Origin: Austropuccinia psidii
Taxonomy: Eukaryota > Basidiomycota > Pucciniomycetes > Pucciniales > Sphaerophragmiaceae
Length of the DNA stretch: 64,000 nt
Direction of reading: 5' to 3'
NCBI GenBank assembly: GCA_023105745.1
Contig: JALGQZ010000004.1
Span: forward strand, 8,319,951 to 8,383,950
Positions 47,241-57,255 of the stretch are shown in pieces (position 1 is the first letter of the stretch; every line of letters starts with the position of its first letter). A program made the position numbers and the translations under genes. The notes beneath the pieces were generated by a model, which made no database searches, had not been told where the DNA came from, and saw only the letters and a list, made by a program, of their open reading frames with translations.

Positions 47241-47279
47241 ATGTGTAATTAGGGTATCATACACTGTCCTACCTCTTCA

Positions 47280-47719
47280 ATAGACTTTGTTAGTCTTGAA
47301 GCTCAATAATGCTTAACTTTTTTATTTTTCAGGCTTTCTTTCATTTCTGAACCTTCTTGGTAGTTTATCAGCATTTGTTATTTCTTTCTCCAGTAGCCAT
47401 TAATCTTCTAGAGTTGAATTTCTCTACCTTACAAGGTATTCCCTTTCTTTTTTGTTTCTTGTCCTTCTCCTTCTTCCAAGGGGGGAATTTCAAGTGGGGG
47501 TTTATTTATTAGTGGAAATAACTCCTTGTCACTTGAGCTGTAAGGTTTTATCAGACTTACAGGGAAGGTTGGGTGTTTGTTCATTAGTTCACCTGTGAGT
47601 TCAAATTGCACAGCATTGGGTGCATGAAGTGCTTTTATCATAAATGGTCCTGCAAAGGAATCTTTTAATTTCTTTGGGCCTTTTGTGTTATTGAAATTAA
47701 GGGTTGATACTAGGACCAC
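47280..47719 (-). pseudogene. Integrase C-terminus and chromodomain remnant, C element
   Basis: Open at 47719-47429: LVSTLNFNNTKGPKKLKDSF, AGPFMIKALHAPNAVQFEL (GPF motif), and NKHPTFPVSLIKPYS. In another frame past 47460 a stretch reading REYLVR, then RNSTLED and LEKEITNADKLPRRFRNE resembles the chromodomain end of the A element (QYLVRFKNQ…KWLAEDEI). A frameshift and stops break the connection. Confidence 0.7.
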
Positions 47720-48415
47720 GTCTACTATTTTGAAATCAGGTGGCTTATGAATTTAATCTGATCTTTCTTTTGCATATTTGAAAGACTCTTGCATACATCT
47801 GTTTGCATGGTGTCTTGCCTTGTCAAGCATTATCTTAAAACTGCTTGCTGTTGGGTGTATATCCACCAAGTCCTTTTTGAGGGTATCATAAGGAAGTCTT
47901 GGATTCCAACCTTTTTCTAGCATTGCTGGTGTTTTTCCAGTAGAAGAATGAATTGATGTTTTATATGCCAGTTCAAGAGCTGGTATTAGTGTACACCAAT
48001 CATGGGTAAAACCATCAGAATCTTTGAATTATAGCCCATAAGCACAGAATCTTCTGATCATGTCCTCTAAGGTCTGTATCATTCTTTCTGCTAAACCATC
48101 AGTTTGAGGATGGTAAGCTGTTGAGAATGATAACTCTGTCCCAAACAAGTTATGGAGATTTGTCCATAATTCTGAAGTGAACTTTGGGTCTCTGTCACTT
48201 ATAATATTCTGGAATAAGCCTGTATGGCTAATAACCTTATTCTATATCATTATGGCTTTGTCCATAGCTGTGTCATCTTCATGACATGGTCGGAACATGG
48301 CAGTTTTGCTATACCTGTCAACCAATACTAGGAATTCATTATAGCTTCTGTCTCCTCCTGGAGGTAATGCTGTTACCCAATCCATATGAACAATTCACCA
48401 AGTGGATTTTGGTTC
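47720..48415 (-). pseudogene. Integrase core, C element, with in-frame stops
   Basis: In the same frame as RT and RNase H. Blocks: VHMDWVTALPPGGDRSYNEF and LVLVDRYSKTAMF (first Asp), [20 protein letters not shown] (second Asp), [20 protein letters not shown] (Glu), LELAYKTSIHSSTGKTPAML. Stops lie near 48414, 48396, 48228, 48030 and 47752, with no change of frame. All three acidic catalytic residues are present. Confidence 0.85.
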
Positions 48416-49309
48416 TTAGATTTGGATGATCATTCCAAATTTCTTTCCTGTGGATCTGTTGGCTTTTTGACATCTGTCACAGGTTTGGCAGTATTCTATA
48501 ACATCTTTCTTCCAATTTGGCCACCAAGAGCAGGTTTTCACCCTCTCTAGTGTCCTGTCTTCTGAAAGGTGTCCAGCTGCAACACTATCATGACACTTGT
48601 GTAAAATAGTGTTTATAAGGGTTCTATCTGTTAAGGCCATAACACATGTGTGTTTTGTTCTATGGTAAAGGATTCCATCAAGGAGGTGGAATCTTCCTTC
48701 ATCATATGCCTTTTTCCATGTTTTATCTAGTTTTGATGAAAGTGATGGGTCTTTGCAGTCTTTCATTAGAAGTTGGCTTAAGATATGGCAATTTTTGTCT
48801 ATCTTATATCTTTCTTTAACTTGGTTAAAGAATTCTGTGCCAATATCTGTAACACATATTCCTTCTATATGGTGTTCTTCTTGTGGTACCCATGCTGGAT
48901 TGTCAGGGGTATTTGCTAGAGCCCATATGCTAAGACCATCTGCATTTTTATGAATATTACCAGATTTATGAACAATAGTCATATTTCCTCTATATTCTTG
49001 GATAGCAATTTGCCATCTCAGCATATTTCTATTTGGAGTTTTCATATTTAATAGAGATTTTACAGCATTACAGTCTGTAATCACATCAAATACCGTTCCA
49101 TCCTAGTCGTAATGTAATTTTTCTAAAGCCCACACTAAGCAGAGGGATTCCATTTGGCTTGCTCCATATCTTGCTTCTGTTGGCTTTATCTGTCTTGAAA
49201 TAAAACAAATTGGTTCTTCCACCGGTTTATCATTGATAATTTGTGTCTGGTGTAGTGCAGCACCCATTCCTTCTCCACAAGCATCAATGTAAAGTTTGAA
49301 GGGTAGTTT
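48416..49309 (-). pseudogene. RNase H and integrase zinc finger, C element
   Basis: After a TAG at 49310 the frame continues with [20 protein letters not shown] (Asp), [20 protein letters not shown] (Glu) and, past a TAG near 49103, [20 protein letters not shown] (Asp). The open section 49084-48416 then holds the integrase HHCC finger: [20 protein letters not shown] with two His, and [13 protein letters not shown] with the two Cys. Catalytic and zinc residues are intact; only the stops disable it. Confidence 0.87.
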
Positions 49310-50875
49310 CTAATCTGGCATTAGAAGAAATGGGGCATTTGTTAAGGAATTTTTTAATTCTTCATATGCCTTGACTCTTTCTTCTGTCATTTCATAGACT
49401 GTTTGTTGGTCACATAGCTTATACAAGGATTTAGAAATTTTTGCAAAGTCCTTTATATGCTGTCTATAGTAACCAGCAAATCCTAGAAATGATTGCATTT
49501 CTTTTTTGGTTTGGGGCATTGGTTTAAGTAGTACTTCTGCTACTTTATTCTTGTCTATGCCTAGACTAAGTCCAGATACAACATGTCCTAGTTCTTTCAA
49601 TTCACTGTATGCAAAATGACACCTTTTTAAGGAAATTTTCATATTCACTTGGACTATTTTTTGTAGTACCCTTTCTAGTCTTGTAAGGTGATTTTCCCAA
49701 GTTTCTGAGCAAACTATGATATCATCAATATAGATAATTAACCATCCTTCTGATAATTCTTCAGGAAATAGGGTATTCATCATTTGTTGATAATGGGAAT
49801 GGGCATTTTTTATGCCAAATGGCATTCTTAATTATTCAAAAATTCCACAGTGGACTATTATCCTCAGTAGTTTTTTGGCATTGTCCGTTAAGAAATTTTG
49901 ATGAAAACCCTTTAAGGCATCCATGGCTGTGATGAACTTAGCTTGTGACAATTGTGTCAATTTGTCATGGCTCTTGGGTATTGGATACCTGTCTGGAATG
50001 GTATAGGTGTTGAGGGCTCTGAAGTCTCCTACCATCCTTGATTTTCCATTATGCCAAGTTATAATGACAGGTGTAGTGACTTTTACCTGTTCATTAGGTC
50101 CTACCTTTCTTAATACTCCAAGGTCCATTAATTCTTTAATGTGTACCTCTAATGCTTCTCTAGCCCTTGGACTAGCTGGGTAAGCAGGTCTCCTTAGTAG
50201 AGGTGCATAAGGTTTTTCCACATTAAGAATTATATCCACTTCATGTCCAATTATGGCACCTAGTGGCTCTTTGTCAGTTGCAAAGGCATTTTTGTACTTA
50301 AATAAGAGGTCAATCAATTTCTCTTTAATTTTTTCTGTTAATTCTTGATTGAATTCCTCCTCTTTAAGTTTTTCCGATATAAAAAGTCCCTTTTCCGGAA
50401 TTTTCTCTTCATTCTTAATAACTGTGATTTGTTTTTTGTTATTTAAGAAGCCAAACTTTTGTCTTTTGTTGTCTCCTATGGTAAAATATATATCCTTTTG
50501 GTTAGAGATATCTATACCATAAATTGATAAGTAGTCATTCCCAAGTATGAAGTGATTATTAGTACAGTTGTCCATTACTACAAACTCTATTTTAATTCTG
50601 ACACATTGTGAGGGATGGGGAAAAATTAGTGTTAAATCAATTATTCCAAGGGGCTTCATGCTCTCACTTGCACTACAAAATTTGACACCTTGTATTGGCG
50701 TAAGTTTTTCTTGCCAGTCTGGGACAATGGTTTTTAAATAACTTTTACCAACACAGGTGAAATATGCTCCTGTATCTAAGCTAACTTTTCCTTCTTGGTT
50801 ATCAACCATAACAATACTTATACTTGATTTTCCAGCTGTATATCCCATTCCTCTTGCAGGTTTGGTCCTATACAT
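49310..50875 (-). pseudogene. Protease and reverse transcriptase, C element
   Basis: The protease at residues about 15-150 has GKVSLDTGAYFTCVGKSYL (D-T-G) and HFILGNDYLSIYGIDIS. RT follows: PYAPLLRRPAYPASPRAREA, TTPVIITWHNGKSRMVGDFR, FITAMDALKGFHQN, then a TAA at 49832 and, in the same frame, [20 protein letters not shown] and [19 protein letters not shown] with YIDD, and [19 protein letters not shown]. Apart from the stop it is complete and closely parallels the A element pol. Confidence 0.9.
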
Positions 50876-51016
50876 TTTGGCATCTTGTATGTTTGTCAGG
50901 TTTGTGTCAGATTTCCCAACTTGTGGTAAGTTTGAGTTAACATCCAGTACTTCATAAATTATATCAATATTATTAATTTGTGAATTAATTATATTGATTT
51001 CATCACTTTAACAACT

Positions 51017-51400
51017 TTATGATTCTTCTGTCTCTTTTTCAGGGTCAGATTCCTCTTCTTTGTCATTGTGGTTTTCTGTTTCCATAATTTCATTAATCTT
51101 TGCCTTTTTAAGGCAATTATTGGCTAAGTGTCCAATACCTCCACATTTATGGCATTTTCTTTGCTCATTATTGCTGGATGTATTGGGTTTGAAGGATTCT
51201 TTTGATTTATCTTTTCTGATAAATGGTTTATTTGGGCTTTTAATGTCCAATTTCTTCCAAGTCCTGCCAATTTTTGTTCTTGTCACTTTGTCTTCTAGTG
51301 CATTAATGTACTCTTCTGTGGAGCATGGTTCTATACACCTGCTTCTTAGGGCATGTTCTAGCTCCCCTCCACATTTCTTGAGTATTTTCATATGCACCAT
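51017..51400 (-). pseudogene. Gag C-terminal part with CCHC knuckle, C element
   Basis: In frame with the preceding capsid part, separated only by a TAA at 51404-51406. KKCGGELEHALRSRC continues the capsid C-terminus, as in the B element gag (QCGGDLEHAVKSR). CHKCGGIGHLANNC is the zinc knuckle. The tail is acidic. The stop replaces a codon that reads GAA in the B element, so it looks like a point mutation. A second start at 51400 need not be real. Confidence 0.82.
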
Positions 51401-51403
51401 TTT

Positions 51404-51841
51404 TTATGACATTTCTGGGTACAATGCATTAAGTATTTCAACTTGTTTCAAGAACCAAGTTAAAGGTTTGTCTTTGTCTAGGTCAAAGAAGGAATTTTCA
51501 AATGAATTTTCTATTTTGTACCTCCAGGCATCATTAGCCCACTTGGTGATTATTTCTTGTTTCCACCAAGACCAGGTATTTTTGCCATTTATTTGCCTTA
51601 TGCCATAATACCATCTTTTTGCGGATTTCTCAAACAATGAATGTAATCTTGCAGTGATTAATTCATCTGGTATGGCATAATCTTGTTGTAGCATGTCAAT
51701 TGTCTTGATAAATGACATGTTGTCATATTCACCTTCTCCTGTGAATGTTGGCCATTCTTTCAATTGAGGTGCTTCCTTCATTAAGACTTGCTTATTGTCT
51801 TGGTGACTCAAGCCTGTTATTAATGGATTTGTTAATTCCAC
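51404..51841 (-). pseudogene. Gag capsid, C element
   Basis: KEAPQLKEWPTFTGEGEYDN, ARLHSLFEKSAKRWYYGIRQ and ITKWANDAWRYKIENSF correspond to PKLKEWPHFSGEGEYDH, LFTKSAHRWYIKIRQ and INKWANDAWRFKVEKSF of the B element at 63.4-63.7 kb. The KEWPxFxGEGEYD block is the start of the capsid domain. The frame differs from that of the upstream coiled-coil part, which ends at 51898, so a small indel separates them here; in the B element they are one frame. Confidence 0.85.
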
Positions 51842-51897
51842 TTTTGGCTTAAGAGGGCTTTTTATGTGAGAAAATGGTGTTGATAACTTTGGAATAT

Positions 51898-53064
51898 TTA
51901 AATTAGCCTCATTATTTTATCCATTTTTTCAGTAATGAGCCTTATTTCACTTTGAATGTCATCTTTCACATGCATTCTTGCTTCAACACTCTTTTCCACA
52001 TGGTCCAAAAGTAATTTTTGGTGTGATGAAGTCTTTTCTTCAAATTTTTCTACAGAAATACTTAATTTGTTTAATTTTTCTCTAAGATTGTCAATACTCA
52101 CATCATAATTGATATCACTTATGTATTTGTACAACTCTTGTTGTCCTTGTATTAATTTCTGAGTAATGTCAATTAATACTTTTGGTTTATTAGTTTCAAT
52201 CATAAATTTTATGTTATCAATTTCTTTCTTATTCTGTGCAACAAGTTTTATTAAAGATGATAAGCTATTATCTATTTCTTGGAAAGATAATAAACTATTT
52301 TTAATGTCTTTAAGAGGTAAAATACTATTTTTAAGTTCTGTTAAAGTATTTACAACATCAGGAGACAAGGTTATTTCTTTGGGAAATGGGGTTGTCTCAT
52401 TCTTTGTTCCTCTTTGTCTTTGAATTCCATCAAAGTTCTGGCCATGTTGAAGACATTGTCCATGGCATCTTTTTGGATTTTGCGAATCCTGTAGCTTGGG
52501 GAATATGGTTTTCTCCAATTCTTCTTCTTGTTCTTCTTCTCTTCTTGGGGAAGTGGGTTGACTTGGGGCTTGCTGGTAGAAGCTACTGGGGCTTCTTCCT
52601 TGGTTGCCTCCTTCTTTTTGGCATGATACTGCTTGATCTTTTTGATTTGAGGTTTGGATGATAGTGGATTCCATCCATTGGAGTATCTCACTATTTCCTC
52701 CTCTTTGAGGAACTTTTTCAGGATGTGCCAGGAGTTCATCACTCCTTGGTGTACTCGGGGCAACATTTCCCAATCTTTGTCCTTGTACACTGTGTAGTAC
52801 TGTTTGTATTGGCTCATGTAAATGTCTATTTGAGCCCCCTGAATCTGATTTGTACCTATTTGAGTTACTAATACTTAGTTCCAATTCAGGTACAGATATC
52901 ATGGGCATCTCTGGGACTTGCCTTTGGTATAAGGCACTTCGTTGTGTGGATTCTGTTACACTGGGGATATTGCCCTTCCTTTTCCCTTTTGAAGAATAAA
53001 TTCTACCTCTGAGTCCAGCTCCATCTGATTGGATGGAGTATTGGGAGCCTCTTCTGGTAGTCAT
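51898..53064 (-). CDS. Gag N-terminal coiled-coil frame, C element
   Basis: A 388-residue frame beginning just after a candidate splice acceptor. The second half (from about residue 230) has heptad-like Leu/Ile spacing (LTELKNSILPLKDIKNSLLS, EIRLITEKMDKIMRLI) typical of a coiled coil, matched in position by a similar segment in the B element (62.6-63.2 kb). The first half is low in complexity and overlaps another frame at 52371-52866. Start choice is uncertain: the frame extends a few codons upstream of the ATG to the intron. The coil may drive Gag multimerisation (inference). Confidence 0.65.
   Translation of the reverse strand: MTTRRGSQYSIQSDGAGLRGRIYSSKGKRKGNIPSVTESTQRSALYQRQVPEMPMISVPELELSISNSNRYKSDSGGSNRHLHEPIQTVLHSVQGQRLGNVAPSTPRSDELLAHPEKVPQRGGNSEILQWMESTIIQTSNQKDQAVSCQKEGGNQGRSPSSFYQQAPSQPTSPRREEEQEEELEKTIFPKLQDSQNPKRCHGQCLQHGQNFDGIQRQRGTKNETTPFPKEITLSPDVVNTLTELKNSILPLKDIKNSLLSFQEIDNSLSSLIKLVAQNKKEIDNIKFMIETNKPKVLIDITQKLIQGQQELYKYISDINYDVSIDNLREKLNKLSISVEKFEEKTSSHQKLLLDHVEKSVEARMHVKDDIQSEIRLITEKMDKIMRLI
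52371..52866 (-). CDS. Overlapping gag-region frame, conserved with the B element
   Basis: The first ATG is at 52817; the frame is open back to about 52866. It is offset by +1 from the coiled-coil frame covering the same bases. Segments IDIYMSQYKQYY, GVMNSWHILKKFL, NGWNPL, a Lys/Pro-rich linker, and YRIRKIQKDAMDNVFNMART (followed by LMEFK) match IYKASHSAYN, CMNSYLTVRKFL, NGWHPL and YRIPKIHQDAMKNVFQMART of the B element. Conservation in two diverged elements at the same relative phase suggests a real product, made as a separate protein or joined to gag by frameshift or splicing. No known domain is recognised. Confidence 0.6.
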
Positions 53065-53069
53065 ATTCT

Positions 53070-53141
53070 AAGAAAAAATAAGGAATAAGAGCATTTCAGA
53101 ACAGGAATACTCTTATGGAAATTTATAAATGAGGTACTCAC
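53070..53141 (-). other. Candidate intron in gag of the C element
   Basis: On the minus strand GTGAGTACCTC begins at about 53141 and TTTTTTCTTAG ends at about 53070, a 72-base GT-AG interval of normal fungal intron size. The upstream open stretch (53142-53285) is Lys-rich (ITKKKKAKKLDFPGP) and would join in frame to the coiled-coil frame. Confidence 0.5.
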
Positions 53142-53285
53142 CTTCAGAGTTCTGATTAGTGGGTCCTGGAAAGTCCAATTTCTTGGCTTTCTTTTTCTTA
53201 GTGATTATTGGTGTTGGAGAACTTTGACACGTTTCTTCCACCAATCTTTCAACAGTGGCTTGGTTGTCTTCAAACACTAAAAAAG
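53142..53285 (-). CDS. Candidate first gag exon, C element
   Basis: A short open stretch on the minus strand containing EDNQATVERLVEETCQSS, PTPIITKKKKAKKLDFPGP and a final splice-donor-like GTGAGT. The basic KKKKAKK run could be a nuclear or nucleic-acid-binding signal. No certain ATG is visible at its start. The B element has a comparable short frame at 61733-61933 ending near a GTAAGT. Confidence 0.4.
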
Positions 53286-53698
53286 ACAAATAAATATAAG
53301 TCTTTTATATAAAAGTGTTTTTTTTTTTGGTAAGATATGGCAATTTTCCACGTAAAAATTGCTTTTATATCTTGTTAAAATGAAAATGATTAAAGAAATG
53401 AAATTAAAATGAATAACATAAAAATGAATATGATTCCTTTATCAAATTAATTTATAATATAAAATTATTTTTAATTTATAAAATATCTTTTTAAATCACT
53501 AGAGTCACTCAAAGAAAGTTTTTGCAAGCCTAAGGATGTGAACAACCACATGTAAGACAGTACAATTGCTTTCCAAATGCCTCAATACCTTTTAAAATCA
53601 ATAAATATAAAATTATCATATAATTTTATGATTATAAGTATAATTTATTATTGGATAAGCCCAATTAGAATCCTTTCAAAGGTCTTTTAGAGTAAATA

Positions 53699-53717
53699 TC
53701 ATGGCCAGGCCCCCAAA
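53699..53717 (-). other. Primer binding site of the C element
   Basis: Directly inside the 5' LTR end (…CTTACA) the minus strand reads TTTGGGGGCCTGGCCATGA. The B element has TTTGGGGGCCCAGCCGTGA at the same place. TGG at the third base is consistent with a tRNA primer; the tRNA was not identified. Confidence 0.65.
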
Positions 53718-56700
53718 TGTAAGGTTTGACTATGAAACAATAAGGAAAAATTACCAATATTTTACTAATTGTACTATGAATGTCCTTATAAATGAAATAA
53801 ATAAGATAAAATAATTATAATAATAAAGAATTATTATAATTGTGGCATAAAAATAATTATATTTTCAATTAAATATGATAATGTAATTTATATTATAAAA
53901 TATAATATAATAAAATAAATATATTAATATATAATAATTAATATATTTTAATGGCACTTTATTATTGTTACAAACAAATAATAAAGGCGTAGAAAATTGT
54001 TTTTTAGTAATAAAAAACAATTAATAACAATAATATTACCAATATTAGAGTTAGAAATTAATATAAATACTATTTATGTCAGGGTGAATCTATGATATAG
54101 CTTCAGAATGATAATAAAAGCTATAACTCTGAGTGTGACACGAAAATAATGATTATATTAGAATGAGAATATGAGTTAAAGGGCTATACTAAAATAATTT
54201 AGTGATGGTGAGTACTGCTGATAGCCCTGGGTGCAGTGTTTGCCTGTTGGTTTACAATAGCAAACCCTACAATACTTAAACTTAAAGTATACCTGTTAAA
54301 TTCTAAGAGTACCACTTCCTTTCTGAGAAGTTATACCACGTAAGAATATCAAGAAAAGGATGCTGAATTTGCTTCCTGGTGAGGCAAAGCCTCCTTTTAT
54401 CTTGTTCTGGGGTACTGGGAGGTGGTTTACCTCTGCACACGACCACAGAGTGCAAATTTCACTACTGTGGGATGGTTTGTGGTTCTATACACTCAATACA
54501 GGCTAGTATTGGGTTGAAATGTGGTTTTAGAACCACAAATAGTCATTTTTACCTTATACAGGGTGAAGGTTTTCACCAATGGAGTTTACAGGTGTGTTCT
54601 GGTGCTTCTGACGCGTCAGAAACTGTACAGAACCTGTATGGACCTCTGTATTTGACTTGAATATGAGGTATTGAAGTAAAAAAAAGCTTTAGAGTGTGTT
54701 TGACACCTCATAATCAGAGTACAACTGTATCCTGTCATAATACAGCTGTATTGCCATATTGTGGGATTGGGACCTTCAAATGGCCATAACTCTGTCAGTT
54801 TTTGAGATATCATGCTCAAAGTTGGTTCATTGGATATCCCTGTATGAGCTCTACATAATGGTACCTTATTTGATGTGGCTATCATTAAATATGACAAAGT
54901 TATCCCATGTACAAGGTTTTTGTACATAGGCATGGTTTGGGCAAAAAGCTGTATTGAGCTTGTTTGCCTCATAACTTCTGTTATAGTTGAGATATGAAGA
55001 AGTGGATGGCACCATCAGATAGCTCTGATTGTGCTCTTTCCAAAAAGACCCCACTTCAAGTATCCCACACTAAAACTGTAGAAGTTAGATGGGAGGTGAA
55101 TGTTTTGTTCACCCTTATTTGGTCTGAATTTGACCATAACTTCAGTGATATTGGTGCTAGCTCAGTTTGGCTAGTACCATTGAATAGCCCTGACCTAGAT
55201 CCTCAATTGGAATACCCATTTGATGGGGTTAAGCCTCTTCTTCTAGATTTTAGATGAGAGGTGAAAATTAAGGTTTATGCTCAGCAACAACTTTAAGGGG
55301 GAATAACGTTGTTATTCTTTGTCCTATAGTGATGGGACTTATGTTTTCAGAAAGAGGTGAGTTTCCTCTTTCTTTTGATACCTTTTGAGCTGGTTTGGCT
55401 CAGTTCCATGGTTTGGTGGTATCTTGGCTATACCATTGGTTTATGGTATTTTGGCTGTCATGCTTGTGCTCTGGGTTTCAGTCACAGGCTGACAATTTAT
55501 ATTAATTTAAAGAATTATTAAAAGAATAATAAAGAGAAAATAACCTACTCTTAATACTTAATATAATAATTTTGAGATATTTTACGCCAAATAATGTAAA
55601 TACAACTTATCCAAATTGTATTTACAATAAAAAATAGAGAAAATTACAAATATGCTTGATTTTTACGTGGAAATGGAATTTTAGAGAGATTTTTAACAAA
55701 AACAATTAAATAAAAGATTTAATCACGTCAAAATTGTTGATTATGATAAGATCATCTTTGGTCTTTGATAATATAACAGTTTTATATTTAAAGAGTAAAG
55801 ATGTTACCTTTTTTAATTGTAGTGATTTAATGTTTTTGATGCATCTGAGGGAAAAACAGAGTGAAAAGAGCTCTATTTATAGTAAATACCTCCCTCTTAG
55901 AGTCCAACAGGCTTCTAGTAGACGTGTACTGATCATATCCACTGGAATTGATCAATACTTTAAGGTTTGGTGATGATTACATCATGATCAAACCATATTA
56001 CATCATTATTACGCCATTATTTAGAGTTATCAATATAACTCTAAGTTTGATGACGTCAAAGGCTTGGAAGAACCCCAAAATTCGTGTATTTTATTATTTT
56101 TAATCATAAACTAATAGTATTCACCAATTCATCACTCATGTGACTGTTAAACTTAATTTAAGGTTACAGTGAGTGATCATAAATGATCAAATTAAGCTCA
56201 AACTTTGATCCCTAATAACTTTGAAGATTTACACGCTACAGAAATTTGGAGAGAAAATTCTAATAGCTTGACATAACCTAATTATTCTGCCAAGAGAATT
56301 TCATTACATCATTAAAACTCTTTTTTTGATGATTTTTCTTGTAACTCATCTTTTCTGTTGAAATTTAATATTTTAAACTTAAAACTATGATTTCAAGGGT
56401 TTATACCTTGAATATTATAATAAAAAATACATCATTCTTCACAAATGAACTATTAGAATCTAACTGTCTACTTTTTTTAAGCTTGGACCACTTTCACAAC
56501 AAAGTGGTCAACAGCTCTGTTGATTTTAATCAATAATTCCTTACAGGTTTTAACCTTTTTTATAACTTGTGAAATAAACTTAATATATGTATTCCTAAAG
56601 TAATTACGTGATGACTTTATTTTTGGTTCATCACTCTATCATGCATAATTCAAGAGATATTAGCTAAAATCCTTGAATATATGCATTGATCAAAAAAGTG

Positions 56701-57108
56701 CATATATTCGGGTTAATTCCTTAAGTATTGATTTTGAATCATAGCTTCTTAATTGTTTTATATGTGGATTCTTATGGAGAATCCACTTGTACCATTTCTT
56801 TCAAATGTTTTTTAACTGGGTTTTGAAATAAATAAGGATTTGTGTTTTTTATAAGGTATTATTACTTATAACTTATTAAATATTGACTTTACAGATATGC
56901 CATAAAAATGGTATATGTGTATTTTACCATGGTGAATACAATGGTATAGTTTATTTCACATGTTTCTTCATTGGTTTTTAAGTCAAACCAGGTTTTATGC
57001 CAATTTATGGAATCTTTGTAGTTTTAAGGTAATTATTTTTAATGTATAATTATATTAAATATTTTTTGTGACCTTTTTGGGTATGCGGTCATATCTCAAA
57101 GGTTCACA
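53718..57108 (-). repeat. 5' LTR, family C, with nested A LTR
   Basis: About 1.97 kb without the nested A LTR and its duplication. The minus-strand start is TGTGAACCTTTGAGATATGACC at 57108 and the end CTTACA at 53718. It aligns throughout with the 3' LTR and with the solo copy at 38969-40993. Confidence 0.92.
54077..55494 (-). mobile_element. Solo LTR, family A, with TSD ATTTA
   Basis: The plus-strand ends are tgtcagggtgaatc and gtcacaggctgaca. Flanks attta at 54072-54076 and 55495-55499 are exact, and the empty site is seen in the 3' LTR near 44815. At 1418 bases it is a complete A LTR and the best reference copy here. The frames at 54379-55257 within it are not genes. Confidence 0.94.
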
Positions 57109-57255
57109 GTTATCCATTTGATGATTGCGTACAACATGGTACGTGCACATACAAAGGTCAAAGTTAATGGCATCAAAGGAAAACTCACGAATTCAAAAAT
57201 AAATGAGGCTATCAAAGATCTTTTGACATGTCACAAGAATCTTGCGATAAATTGA
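57109..57255 (+). pseudogene. 3' part of the gene split by the C element
   Basis: Right of the GTTAT duplication the frame of the exon left of 44461 resumes in phase: LMIAYNMVRAHTKVKVNGIK, then KINEAIKDLLTCHKNLAIN and a TGA at 57253. It is helical and Lys-rich. No known domain is recognised. The continuity across a 12.6-kb insertion with an exact TSD is the main evidence that both sides form one exon. Confidence 0.6.

Larger units (their letters stand above)
44462..57108 (-). mobile_element. Full-length Ty3/gypsy element, family C, with TSD GTTAT
   Basis: On the minus strand: 5' LTR (57108 to 53718), primer site, spliced gag start, coiled-coil gag, capsid, CCHC knuckle, protease, RT, RNase H, integrase, chromodomain-like tail, purine tract and 3' LTR (47215 to 44462). 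Flanks gttat at 44457-44461 and 57109-57113 are identical, so both ends belong to one insertion. Each LTR carries a later nested LTR (D at 45836-46597, A at 54077-55494). It interrupts an exon of the gene at 42765-44461. Pol has about eight in-frame stops. Confidence 0.93.

Noticed and set aside
51060..51608. Plus-strand frame of 182 residues, hydrophobic
   Set aside because: It is antisense to the gag capsid and zinc knuckle of the C element; antisense of charged helical sequence often looks hydrophobic.
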